Source: DAIOEK01 sp964648485
GTDB lineage: Bacteria; Chloroflexota; Anaerolineae; Anaerolineales; Anaerolineaceae
NCBI GenBank assembly: GCA_964648485.1
Contig: CAZYOF010000003.1
Location: forward strand, 145,628-209,627
DNA length: 64,000 nucleotides
Direction of reading: 5' to 3'
Shown here: positions 33,599 through 41,400 of the stretch, in pieces
How positions within the stretch are numbered: the first letter of the stretch is position 1
Layout: each line of letters starts with the position of its first letter
Made by a program: the position numbers and the translations under genes
The notes under the pieces: model-generated
Database searches by the model: none
What the model was told of the DNA's origin: nothing
What the model saw: only the letters and a program-made list of their open reading frames with translations

Positions 33599-33724
33599 AG
33601 TATGAATTGCTTCCTCAAATAGTATCTTCTCAGATTTGATTATTAAATATGATTATATTGAATCCTTCAAACCTTACAAATGGGTTGATACCATGATGAT
33701 CCACTGCCTTTGAGTTTATTCCAG

Positions 33725-33743
33725 GAACAGCCGTTGGCTGTTC
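33725..33743. repeat. Short perfect hairpin GAACAGCC-GTT-GGCTGTTC
   Basis: 8-bp arms around a 3-nt centre in the 260-nt gap between 33599 and 33858. It could be a REP-like unit; no second copy was seen in this window. Confidence 0.35.
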
Positions 33744-33802
33744 AACCCACCATTCCGGTTGCTGAAGTAGGCGGATTATTTTCCTTTCCTGTGTATTCCC
33801 CC

Positions 33803-33828
33803 ACCGCCGGCAGCCGCTGGCGGTTTTT
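33803..33828 (+). terminator. Hairpin with T-run upstream of the selenoprotein operon
   Basis: ACCGCCGGC / GCTGGCGGT (one G-T wobble) with a 4-nt loop, followed directly by TTTTT. It ends 31 nt before the YedF-like start, so it is either the terminator of the upstream gene or an attenuator in the leader of the selenium operon. Confidence 0.65.
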
Positions 33829-33858
33829 ACATGGAATCCACCCGCACAGGAGAAAATG

Positions 33859-34200
33859 ATGAGAGACCAATCCGTAGTTTTATTCACCCGGTATGGCATG
33901 GGCGAATCACAGGGAGACCTGCCATTACGCCTGGCGGTCAAATACCTGACCCTCACACTGCAATCGGAGGTTTTACCCGGTAAGATTCTCTTCTATACCG
34001 ATGTGGTCAGGCTTGCCTGCGAAGGTTCGCCTGTTCTCGAACAACTGACTGAACTGGAAGGCAAGGGAGTGGAACTGGTGCTTTGCCAGACCCGTCTGGA
34101 TACTTTTGGACTATCATCGCAAGTCAAAGTGGGCGTGGTTGGTGGGATGGGTGACATACTCGAATCGCTCCAGAAAGCTGAAAAGGTCATCAGCCTGTGA
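33859..34200 (+). CDS. DsrE-family protein resembling the C-terminal domain of selenium-linked YedF
   Basis: 113 residues from the second of two adjacent ATGs (33859; RBS AGGAG at 33848-33852 gives better spacing than for 33856). The sequence KILFYTDVVRLACEGSPVLE followed by ELEGKGVELVLCQTRLDTFG and VGGMGDILE...KAEKVI follows the consensus of the DsrE-like half of YedF, in which a CGTC-like motif stands where CQTR is here. The TusA-like N-terminal half is missing. YedF proteins co-occur with selenium metabolism, and the next gene is a selenoprotein, so a sulfur/selenium transfer role is likely but inferred. It is the first gene of a five-gene run. Confidence 0.75.
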   Translation: MRDQSVVLFTRYGMGESQGDLPLRLAVKYLTLTLQSEVLPGKILFYTDVVRLACEGSPVLEQLTELEGKGVELVLCQTRLDTFGLSSQVKVGVVGGMGDILESLQKAEKVISL

Positions 34201-34265
34201 GTCGGTCCTCCCGGTTCAACCAACTTGCGTTTATAATCAAGCAAAGGTTTTTTTCGGAGGAATCA

Positions 34266-34508
34266 ATGCTGGATATATCCATTACCTATTGCATGGTCTG
34301 ACACTATACACCGCGCGCTGTCGGTCTGGCAGCCGATTTACTCCAGGCGTATGAGCCGGAAATTAAGGCAATTACTCTGGTTCCATCAGATGGTGGCAGA
34401 TTCGAAGTGGTGGTCAATGGGAAGCTGGTATATTCAAAACTAAAAACAGGACGTCACGCAGAAGAGGGTGAGGTCTTGAAACTCGTGAAAGAACAGTTGA
34501 GGAAGTAA
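34266..34508 (+). CDS. SelW-type (Rdx family) selenoprotein with in-frame UGA selenocysteine
   Basis: 80 residues read through TGA at 34299-34301. RBS CGGAGG (34255-34260) is 5 nt before ATG 34266. The start is MLDISITYCMVU, giving a CxxU redox motif (Cys9, Sec12) where homologues have CxxC in the form TYCxxCxYxPRA. The rest, HYTPRAVGLAADLLQAYEP, SDGGRFEVVVNGKLVYSKLK and TGRHAEEGEVLKLV, is the complete Rdx/SelW domain. Homology continues unbroken across the TGA to TAA 34506, and trpS starts 2 nt later. A hairpin with GGTCT loop follows the UGA. Thioredoxin-like redox role is family knowledge. Any standard gene caller truncates or misses it. Confidence 0.9.
34299..34333 (+). promoter_or_regulatory. 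Candidate bacterial SECIS element
   Basis: After the UGA (34299-34301) and 15 nt, the stem GCTGTC (34317-34322) pairs with GGCAGC (34328-34333) around the 5-nt loop GGTCT. The loop begins 21 nt after the UGA. As I recall, the E. coli fdhF SECIS also shows GGUCU in its apical loop, 18 nt after its UGA. It would be the SelB-binding site. Confidence 0.75.
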
Positions 34509-34510
34509 CG

Positions 34511-35509
34511 ATGGGCAAAAAAGGTCGGGTTTTTTCAGGGGCTCGCCCCACCGGACGTCAGCATCTGGGTAATTATCTGGGTGCCATCAAGAATTATGTC
34601 GCCTTGCAGGCAGATTACGACTGCATCTATTGCATTGTTGATCTGCACGCGCTCACTACTGTGGAAGATACCGTCAATTTACGACAGAATATTCTGGAAA
34701 TGGCTCTCGACTGGCTGGCTGCTGGAATCTCTCCCACTGATTCGATCATATTCGTACAAAGTATGGTGCCCCAGGTAACAGAGCTGCATACCATCTTATC
34801 CATGGTCACCCCGCTGGGCAAGCTCACCGACCTGCCTACTTTCAAAGAAAAAGTGCGTGAGAACCCAAACAATGTGAATTATGGCTTGGTTGGTTATCCT
34901 GTGCTCATGTCCGCTGATATTGCTCTTTACAAAGCAGATGCCGTACCGGTGGGCGTGGATCAGGCACCGCACATAGAATTTACCCGTGAATCAGTACGTT
35001 CATTCAACTATCGCTACAACTGTAATGTACTTGTGGAACCACAGATGAAGGTGACGGAGTTTCCAAAGATCCTTGGTCTGGATGGTGAGCAGAAAATGGG
35101 CAAAAGCCTGAATAACCACATTGAGATTGCCTCATCACCCGAAGAGACTCAGCAGCGAATCATGACCATGAAAACCGATCCTGCTCGTCTCAAACGGTCA
35201 GATCCTGGAAATCCGGACGTTTGCAATGTCTTTACCATGCATAAAATCTTCTCGCCAAAAGAAGATGTGGAAATGGTGAATATGGAGTGCCGCCGGGCTG
35301 GGATCGGTTGTGTGGATTGTAAGAAGCTCTACGCGAAACATCTCAATGATCATTTGGCTCCTTTCAGGGAGAGAAGAGCGCAGTTTGCGAAAAAGCCGGA
35401 TGAAGTGAATGATATCCTCATGGATGGTGCCCGTCGTGCACGCGCGATAGCTTCACAGACGATGAAGGAAGTTCGTGAAGCGGTTGGACTTCCGCAGATG
35501 GATGAGTAA
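34511..35509 (+). CDS. trpS: Tryptophanyl-tRNA synthetase
   Basis: 332 residues, class I. The HIGH-type motif is PTGRQHLGNY (13-22) and the KMSKS-type is KMGKS (195-199). ADIALYKADAVPVGVDQAPH and the dimer region are as in bacterial TrpRS of standard length. ATG 34511 uses GAGGAAG inside the SelW gene end and lies 2 nt after its stop, so the two are translationally coupled. It charges tRNA-Trp in the cytoplasm. A near-Trp tRNA reading UGA is not implied. Confidence 0.95.
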   Translation: MGKKGRVFSGARPTGRQHLGNYLGAIKNYVALQADYDCIYCIVDLHALTTVEDTVNLRQNILEMALDWLAAGISPTDSIIFVQSMVPQVTELHTILSMVTPLGKLTDLPTFKEKVRENPNNVNYGLVGYPVLMSADIALYKADAVPVGVDQAPHIEFTRESVRSFNYRYNCNVLVEPQMKVTEFPKILGLDGEQKMGKSLNNHIEIASSPEETQQRIMTMKTDPARLKRSDPGNPDVCNVFTMHKIFSPKEDVEMVNMECRRAGIGCVDCKKLYAKHLNDHLAPFRERRAQFAKKPDEVNDILMDGARRARAIASQTMKEVREAVGLPQMDE

Positions 35510-35946
35510 TGCGGGCTGTGTTGCAGCGCGTCAGTCGCGCGCAGGTCGAAGTGGATGGGCAGACAACCGCTCGAATTAACAACGGTTTGTTGATCCTGCT
35601 GGGTGTGACACACACCGACCGGCAGGAAAATGCCGAAAAACTGGCTCGTAAGTGCGCCCACCTCCGCATCTTTCCGGATGCTGAAGAAAAAATGAACTTA
35701 TCCCTTCTGGATGTGAAGGGATCTGCAATTGTTGTTTCGCAGTTTACCCTGTACGCTGATACCCGGAAGGGATTACGCCCGGCATTTATTGATGCCGCCC
35801 AACCAGAGATCGCTTCACCGCTGGTGGATTACTTTACGAATTGTCTGCGGGGAATGGGGATAGACACCGGTCAGGGCGTTTTTGGTGCCCATATGAAAGT
35901 AGAATTAGTAAATGATGGTCCAGTTACCATCATTCTGGAGATGTAA
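35509..35946 (+). CDS. dtd: D-aminoacyl-tRNA deacylase
   Basis: 145 residues, complete DTD. The two signature motifs are SQFTLYADTRKG (residues ~80-91) and the C-terminal VNDGPVTIILEM; they form the active site that hydrolyses D-amino acids from tRNA. The start ATG overlaps the trpS stop by one base (TAATG). Pairing with trpS makes sense as D-Trp is a natural substrate of this editing enzyme. Confidence 0.95.
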   Translation: MRAVLQRVSRAQVEVDGQTTARINNGLLILLGVTHTDRQENAEKLARKCAHLRIFPDAEEKMNLSLLDVKGSAIVVSQFTLYADTRKGLRPAFIDAAQPEIASPLVDYFTNCLRGMGIDTGQGVFGAHMKVELVNDGPVTIILEM

Positions 35947-36963
35947 TTGAACACACCTGATGAAATCAACAACACAGAGGTGATTCCCGAGCGAAAACCT
36001 GTCAACAAATGGTACCTGGCAGTGTCTATTGTGATTGCTGCCATTTTACTTTACCTGGCAATTCGGGGTGTATCCTGGCAGGAGATGCTCACCACTATCC
36101 AGACCGCCCGACCAGAATTTCTGGTAATCCTTTTCCTGTGCAGCTCGACAACGATTTTCTTGCGTGGTGTCCGCTGGGGTGTTCTGGTTTCTGCCCGGCA
36201 AAAGGTGCCTGCTCTAACCATGTTCTGGGCTGCAGCGGTGGGTTACCTGGGGAACAACTTCCTGCCTGCAAGAGCTGGTGAAGTTATCCGTACGGTCATG
36301 CTGGGACAAAAAACCGGTGTTTCCAAGTCTTACATCTTTGCCACTGCCATGACTGAACGGATGCTGGATGTGGTGATCCTGGTGCTCATCGGCGTTTTTT
36401 CAATCCCGTTTATCGGTGCAACACCCGAATGGTTGGGCAATGCCATGCGTGTGATGGGAATTATTGGATTTGCTGCATTAATATTCTTGTTCCTCGCTCC
36501 GCGGTTTTCCGGATGGCTTGAACGGATTCTGTTGGGTTTACCCCTGCCAGAAAAAATCCGTTCGGTTGCTGTGAAATTAATGCACGATTTTATTCTGGGT
36601 GCCGGTGCCTTTATCCACCCTGCTCGGGCAGGTACGTTTCTTTTATACTCGGCTATCCTGTGGGCTATTGATGCATTTGGTGTGATCATGCTCAGCTATG
36701 GACTGAATATGAGCTTTAACTTCGCCCAGGCTTTTGTACTGCTTCTGGCAATGGGTCTTTCCAGCGCAATTCCTTCCACCCCGGGTTATGTCGGTGTATA
36801 TCAGTTTGTAGCGGTCACATTGCTGCCATTGTATGGAATTTCCAAAAGCCAGGCACTTACATTTATCATCGCGCTGCAGGCAATAAATGTCCTGGGAATA
36901 TTGGTCTGGGGTTTCATCGGTCTGTGGCGTCTGAATCTTCGCCAGCAAAGAAATTTAGAATAA
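35947..36963 (+). CDS. Flippase-like membrane protein (lysylphosphatidylglycerol synthase TM / UPF0104)
   Basis: 338 residues with about eight transmembrane segments. Start TTG 35947 is directly after the dtd stop, with GGAG 6-7 nt upstream inside dtd. The conserved loop NNFLPARAGEVIRTVMLGQK and the later SSAIPSTPGYVGVYQFVAVT identify the family found as the membrane half of MprF and as independent lipid flippases. Substrate unknown. It is the last gene of the selenoprotein-trpS-dtd operon. Confidence 0.88.
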   Translation: MNTPDEINNTEVIPERKPVNKWYLAVSIVIAAILLYLAIRGVSWQEMLTTIQTARPEFLVILFLCSSTTIFLRGVRWGVLVSARQKVPALTMFWAAAVGYLGNNFLPARAGEVIRTVMLGQKTGVSKSYIFATAMTERMLDVVILVLIGVFSIPFIGATPEWLGNAMRVMGIIGFAALIFLFLAPRFSGWLERILLGLPLPEKIRSVAVKLMHDFILGAGAFIHPARAGTFLLYSAILWAIDAFGVIMLSYGLNMSFNFAQAFVLLLAMGLSSAIPSTPGYVGVYQFVAVTLLPLYGISKSQALTFIIALQAINVLGILVWGFIGLWRLNLRQQRNLE

Positions 36964-37035
36964 TTGGTTTGGTCTGATTATTGCACCTCCTTTTACGGAA
37001 AAGGCAGTGTCGCCATTTAACCGTTGGAGAGGTCT

Positions 37036-37890
37036 ATGCGTCATTTCAAGATAATCAGCTTAATCATTCTGGGGATCATTCTGGCAGCCTGTCAACCGGA
37101 AGCGGTCACAGAAGGTGTAACTGAAGTGGTGCGAGAAGCGCATTTCTTTGAAACCACTCCAACTCCTGCGACCATTAAAGATGGTGATTCAGATGCGCTG
37201 ATGGCAAAAGCAGCAACCGCAACACCAACGGTTGCCTATCCCACACCTCTATCCACATACAAGGTTCCATCTTCCCTGGTGACTGTTTCCAGTACTCAAT
37301 CTGTTGATCCAACGGCGACGAATACTGCTACACCTACGAAGACCCCTACCACAGCAAATACGCAGGTGCCAACTTCAGTACCAACCACTGCGATACCTGC
37401 AGCAACAACAGTTAAAACCAATACACCTACTGCACCATCTGCCACAGCAATTGTGACAGCAGCTCCCACCAGCCAGGTATATCCATTTGCAGTTCAAGCC
37501 GGATCACCTGTGATGATTCAGAATTTTGTAAACTCCAGTGCAGGATGCGGCTGGCAGGGGATTGCCGGACAGGTTTTCGATACCGATGGGTCACCCATTA
37601 AGAACATTGTTGTTAAAGCTGGTGGAACCTGGAATGGAGCAGCTGTTTCACTGGTGGGTATGACCGGTGCAGCAGCCAGTTACGGAGAAGGTGGTTATGA
37701 ACTGGTTCTTGGAACGAAGGTGGTCGCTTCCAACCAGACTGTATGGGTACAACTCTACGACTTGAGTGGTAATGTACTTTCTAATAAGGTCTTTATATCA
37801 ACTACCACAGACTGTACCCAAAATTTGGTTCTGTTAAATTTCAAGGCAATATCTGATGGATACTCCAGTTATGTGCCTATCGTAGAATAA
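37036..37890 (+). CDS. Lipoprotein with Thr-rich linker and carboxypeptidase-regulatory-like domain
   Basis: 284 residues from ATG 37036 (RBS GGAGAGG). A lipoprotein signal ends ILAAC (Cys at ~18). The next ~125 residues are a flexible Thr/Pro/Ala-rich tether. The C-terminal ~115 residues (GIAGQVFDTDGSPIKNIVVK, GEGGYELVLG) form a transthyretin-like/CarboxypepD_reg-type beta domain with a Cys pair. It is exposed on the outer face of the membrane; binding partner unknown. It ends at a strong terminator. Confidence 0.72.
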   Translation: MRHFKIISLIILGIILAACQPEAVTEGVTEVVREAHFFETTPTPATIKDGDSDALMAKAATATPTVAYPTPLSTYKVPSSLVTVSSTQSVDPTATNTATPTKTPTTANTQVPTSVPTTAIPAATTVKTNTPTAPSATAIVTAAPTSQVYPFAVQAGSPVMIQNFVNSSAGCGWQGIAGQVFDTDGSPIKNIVVKAGGTWNGAAVSLVGMTGAAASYGEGGYELVLGTKVVASNQTVWVQLYDLSGNVLSNKVFISTTTDCTQNLVLLNFKAISDGYSSYVPIVE

Positions 37891-37934
37891 ACTTGGTTTT
37901 AGTGAGATAATCTTTACAATAATCATCTGATTTT

Positions 37935-37972
37935 AATCGTACTGGGTATAATGAAAACCAGTACGATTTTTT
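37935..37972 (+). terminator. Terminator of the lipoprotein gene
   Basis: 11-bp stem AATCGTACTGG / CCAGTACGATT (37935-37945, 37958-37968) followed by a run of six T (37967-37972). The 12-nt loop contains TATAAT (37947-37952), which could also serve the next gene. Confidence 0.88.
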
Positions 37973-37998
37973 ATGAAATAAGCACGCCAGAGGGATGT

Positions 37999-40014
37999 AT
38001 GAAAAAACCGGTTGTCATTGTAATAATTTTGATTGCGATCATCATCCTATGCTGTTGTCTAATTGTTGGAATGGGAGCAATCGGGTACAGCTTCTTCGGT
38101 CCAACCTCAGTGAGCTCAGTAAAACCAACCGAAACAACCATAGTCATGGATCCAGATAAATTTAGCGCAGATCCAATACCTTTACCTGATTTACTCCCCG
38201 AAGAAAGTCAGGAAAAAGCGTATTATATGTTGCGAGTGATGCAGGAAGTTGAAGTACCCATTACCAATCTCTATGATTTGTCTGCTCGCATTTATGGAAA
38301 GAAAGATATTCCACTTACTGTTCCAGCTCCGCTGGTGCCTTACATGATTGGAGATTCAAAGCCATTCTGGATTACAAATACAGATACGAATGAATCTTTC
38401 CAGATAACCGCTTCCTTACGATACCAGACTCCCCACCTTTATTTTTGGATAGAAAATGGCGTGACTTACAACGAAGGAGATCTGAAACGTCTAGCAGAGA
38501 CGTTTGAAAAGAAGATATATCCAACCAATCGGGAGTTCTTCGGTTCAGAATGGACCCCAGGTGTAGATAACGATCCACGATTGTATATATTGCTGGCATC
38601 CAATGCTGGAAATGACCTGGCTGGTTATTTCTCATCTGCAGATGAATACAATCCAGAAGTGCATGAGTACAGTAATGCGCATGAATTATTCTTGTTAAAT
38701 GGAGATAACCTGGATCTGGCTGATGAGTTTACATATGGTGTTCTTGCTCATGAGTTTCAACATATGATTCACTGGTACCGTGATCTTAATGAAGAAACAT
38801 GGTTGAATGAAGGCTTTTCGGAACTGGCTGCCTATATCAATGGATACGATGTGGGTGGATTCGATAGCTCATATCTCATGAATCCCGATTTACAACTGAC
38901 AGATTGGGGTGTGGGCGTGGGCGATAATAGTGGTCATTATGGAGCCAGTTTCTTATTCGTAAAATACTTCCTCGATCGTTTTGGAGAAGAAGCTACCAAA
39001 GCATTGGTCTCTGAAGATCAAAATGGGATGGTAAGCATCGATAAAATTCTGACCGATCTAAACCAAATTGATCCTGCCACGGGAAAAGTCATCACCGCAG
39101 ATGAGGTATTTGCCGATTGGGTTGTGAGCAACTATATCAATGACGCCTCGGTGGGGGATGGGAGATTTGTCTATCAGGATTATTCTCCGTTATTCCCTGC
39201 CACCATTTCAACAGATATCAATTCCTGCCCAACCGGCAGTTACTCTGATACCGTTCAGCAATATGGAGCAGATTATCTGTTAATCAATTGTCCGGGTGAG
39301 CATACAATCACACTTCAAGGGAAAACAACAACCACCCTGTTGGATACCGAACCGAACTCTGGTCAATATGCTTTCTGGTCAAATAAAGGCGATGAATCCA
39401 ATATGTACCTCAGCCGGGAATTTGACCTGACTGATGTCTCTGATGCAGTCACACTGGAATACTATACCTGGTATGATCTCGAGCAAGATTATGATTACGC
39501 TTATGTGATGGCATCCATCGATGGTGAAAAATGGGATATCCTCAGAACCCCATCAGGTACCGATAAAGATATATCTGGTAACAGTTTTGGATGGGGATAC
39601 AACGGAAAAACCTTCAATTGGATAAAAGAGTCGATTGATCTTTCTGATTATGCCGGTCAAAAAGTACAGATTCGTTTCGAATATGTCACCGATGCGGCTG
39701 TCAATGGCGAAGGGATGCTTATTGATGACATCAGTATCCCTGAGATTAACTATTTCGAAGATTTTGAAGGCGGAGATGGCGGTTGGGAAAGCGCTGGCTT
39801 TGTTCGTCTGTACAATCAGCTTCCACAAACTTACCGGGTAAGTCTTGTATCATTTGGATCTAACGGAACCCGCGTTTCTTATGTGGAATTGGATGAAACA
39901 AATCGGGCAAGCATACCTGTTAGTATATCTGAAGGGGAATCCGTGATGGTTATTATTAGTGGAACAACCCGCTTCACCCGCCAGCCGGCTCCATATTACC
40001 TGTCTGTGGAATAA
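37999..40014 (+). CDS. Membrane-anchored zinc metalloprotease, immune inhibitor A (M6)-like
   Basis: 671 residues from ATG 37999 (RBS GAGGG 5 nt upstream; 16 upstream codons rejected). An N-terminal helix with IIILCCCLIVGMGAIGY anchors the protein with the rest outside. The zinc site is HEFQH at 251-255, followed 18 residues later by NEGFSE, giving the third ligand and the gluzincin-like arrangement of peptidase M6-type enzymes. The C-terminal half has the beta-sandwich of immune inhibitor A proteins (DTEPNSGQYAFWSNKGDES to MLIDDISIPEI). Expected to be an extracellular protease; target unknown. Confidence 0.82.
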   Translation: MKKPVVIVIILIAIIILCCCLIVGMGAIGYSFFGPTSVSSVKPTETTIVMDPDKFSADPIPLPDLLPEESQEKAYYMLRVMQEVEVPITNLYDLSARIYGKKDIPLTVPAPLVPYMIGDSKPFWITNTDTNESFQITASLRYQTPHLYFWIENGVTYNEGDLKRLAETFEKKIYPTNREFFGSEWTPGVDNDPRLYILLASNAGNDLAGYFSSADEYNPEVHEYSNAHELFLLNGDNLDLADEFTYGVLAHEFQHMIHWYRDLNEETWLNEGFSELAAYINGYDVGGFDSSYLMNPDLQLTDWGVGVGDNSGHYGASFLFVKYFLDRFGEEATKALVSEDQNGMVSIDKILTDLNQIDPATGKVITADEVFADWVVSNYINDASVGDGRFVYQDYSPLFPATISTDINSCPTGSYSDTVQQYGADYLLINCPGEHTITLQGKTTTTLLDTEPNSGQYAFWSNKGDESNMYLSREFDLTDVSDAVTLEYYTWYDLEQDYDYAYVMASIDGEKWDILRTPSGTDKDISGNSFGWGYNGKTFNWIKESIDLSDYAGQKVQIRFEYVTDAAVNGEGMLIDDISIPEINYFEDFEGGDGGWESAGFVRLYNQLPQTYRVSLVSFGSNGTRVSYVELDETNRASIPVSISEGESVMVIISGTTRFTRQPAPYYLSVE

Positions 40015-40030
40015 ATTAGTTGAACAACAC

Positions 40031-40068
40031 AAAAAAGGCATTTCGTATCGAAATGCCTTTTTTATATA
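40031..40068. terminator. Strong bidirectional terminator
   Basis: 15-bp perfect stem (40031-40045 with 40049-40063, arm AAAAAAGGCATTTCG), 3-nt loop TAT. A-run on one side and T-run on the other serve the metalloprotease gene and the facing YtxH-like gene. Confidence 0.93.
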
Positions 40069-40082
40069 TTTAATTATTATAT

Positions 40083-40292
40083 CTACCCTTTACGTAGAGT
40101 TTCCAGTTGAAGAGTGAGTTCTTTACGACGGTCAGAAGCTGCCTGGTGTATCTCTTCTGTCAAGTTGGTGAAATTAGTTTTAATTCTGGATTGTAAATCG
40201 GTGCCGGATGACGGGGCAAATAGTAGAGCAAAGGTAGATCCAACCAATCCGCCAATCATAGCCCCCATAAGAAAACTAAGCATCTTCCGCAT
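40083..40292 (-). CDS. YtxH-like small membrane protein
   Basis: 69 residues. FLMGAMIGGLVGSTFALLFA and then PSSGTDLQSRIK is the YtxH family pattern: one glycine-zipper helix ending in an APxSGxxxR turn, then a coiled-coil tail (NLTEEIHQAASDRRKELTLQ). RBS GGAGG. Members are linked to envelope or general stress, without a clear biochemical role. Confidence 0.85.
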   Translation of the reverse strand: MRKMLSFLMGAMIGGLVGSTFALLFAPSSGTDLQSRIKTNFTNLTEEIHQAASDRRKELTLQLETLRKG

Positions 40293-40359
40293 TTTTTACC
40301 TCCATTCTTCTGATAAAGGTATTATAGGAATTTCACATCTTATCTGCAAGTAGATGTTT

Positions 40360-41361
40360 TTACAATTGTGCTTCATGCATTGCCGGATTGGCAATCTTAA
40401 GTTTTCGGAATACAGCTGGAGCACCACCCGAAACCCAAAAACCAACCAACCCATAGCGGATGATTCTCAGGATCAAAGCTAACACCGACTCTCCACCGGG
40501 GAAAAGCAGGTCGAGACCCATCCACAAGACAAAGGTTCCGGCGATTCCAATTATGAAGCGGAAGAGTTGCTGAGCGCCAACCCCTTTGGCGTCCATGCCA
40601 CCCCGCCTTCTCATCCAGATCGCACCTATCCCTAACCCCATCCAGATACCCGCGAAAGTAAAGGTTCCACTGATCTCAAGAGGTTGTGGTATTGCTTCAG
40701 GGTTTGTATGGATGGCATTGGTAATCCACTCGGGTGGCATAACAAATTGGGATAGAAGTAAATTGGGCACCAGACCAATGCCGATCCATGCCAGTGAAGT
40801 TAGAATGATTGTCAGGTTTTGAGTATTTACTGGCTTATTAATAAACCAGGTCGTAACCGGTTTGTCCAGTTTGATAAACAGGAGTAATAAAATTCCACCC
40901 AGAATCCAGCCGCCGATAACATCGCTTAAAAAATGCATACCCAGATACAATCGCGAAATTCCAACCATGACGATCAGGATAACACTGACAATCTTGATCC
41001 ACCTTTTATGCATCCCAATGGCGAACATACCAAACAGGCTGCTGGTATTCATCGCATGACCAGATGGGATACCGAAAGAATTTTCAACGGAAAGGGCAGC
41101 GACCCTGTTATCAAACCAGAATGGTCGTGGTGAGTGAAAAAGAACCTTGAAAATACCGTTTACTTGACCGCTGGTTATAAGTAGTAACCCGATCCGTAAA
41201 CCAAGTGGATAATCGATGCACCATAGAACAATCGGCATGATGAGGATGAAAAACTGCTCACTCCCCAGGAATGTAAATGCCCGCATGGGCTCCAGCAACC
41301 ACAATCCAAGGGATTGGAAAAAGAGATTGAGTTCTATTTGACCAGCTAAAAAACCTTCCAT
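40360..41361 (-). CDS. PAP2-family phosphatase with extended membrane C-terminus
   Basis: 333 residues. The three PAP2 motifs are visible: KVLFHSPRPFWFD, PSGHAMNTSS and RLYLGMHFLSDVIGGWILGG, holding the catalytic His and Asp of the haloperoxidase-like fold. The C-terminal ~130 residues add three more transmembrane segments. Likely a lipid phosphate or undecaprenyl-diphosphate phosphatase facing outward. RBS GAGAGGAAG. Divergent from the transglutaminase gene. Confidence 0.9.
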   Translation of the reverse strand: MEGFLAGQIELNLFFQSLGLWLLEPMRAFTFLGSEQFFILIMPIVLWCIDYPLGLRIGLLLITSGQVNGIFKVLFHSPRPFWFDNRVAALSVENSFGIPSGHAMNTSSLFGMFAIGMHKRWIKIVSVILIVMVGISRLYLGMHFLSDVIGGWILGGILLLLFIKLDKPVTTWFINKPVNTQNLTIILTSLAWIGIGLVPNLLLSQFVMPPEWITNAIHTNPEAIPQPLEISGTFTFAGIWMGLGIGAIWMRRRGGMDAKGVGAQQLFRFIIGIAGTFVLWMGLDLLFPGGESVLALILRIIRYGLVGFWVSGGAPAVFRKLKIANPAMHEAQL

Positions 41362-41400
41362 TGGTTTGATCTTCCTCTCTCAACAAGGTTGACGTTAGCA

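Noticed and set aside
33630..33956. 108-codon minus-strand frame before the selenium operon
   Set aside because: It has no RBS, overlaps the YedF-like start on the other strand, and its sequence shows no domain.
34299..34301. TGA as a genuine stop or pseudogene mutation in the SelW-like gene
   Set aside because: The TGA is at the exact redox-active Cys/Sec position, the rest of the domain is intact, and a SECIS-like hairpin follows.
34106..34354. 82-codon frame covering the selenoprotein start
   Set aside because: It is in another frame, has no RBS and no homology; the SelW frame read through TGA explains the region.
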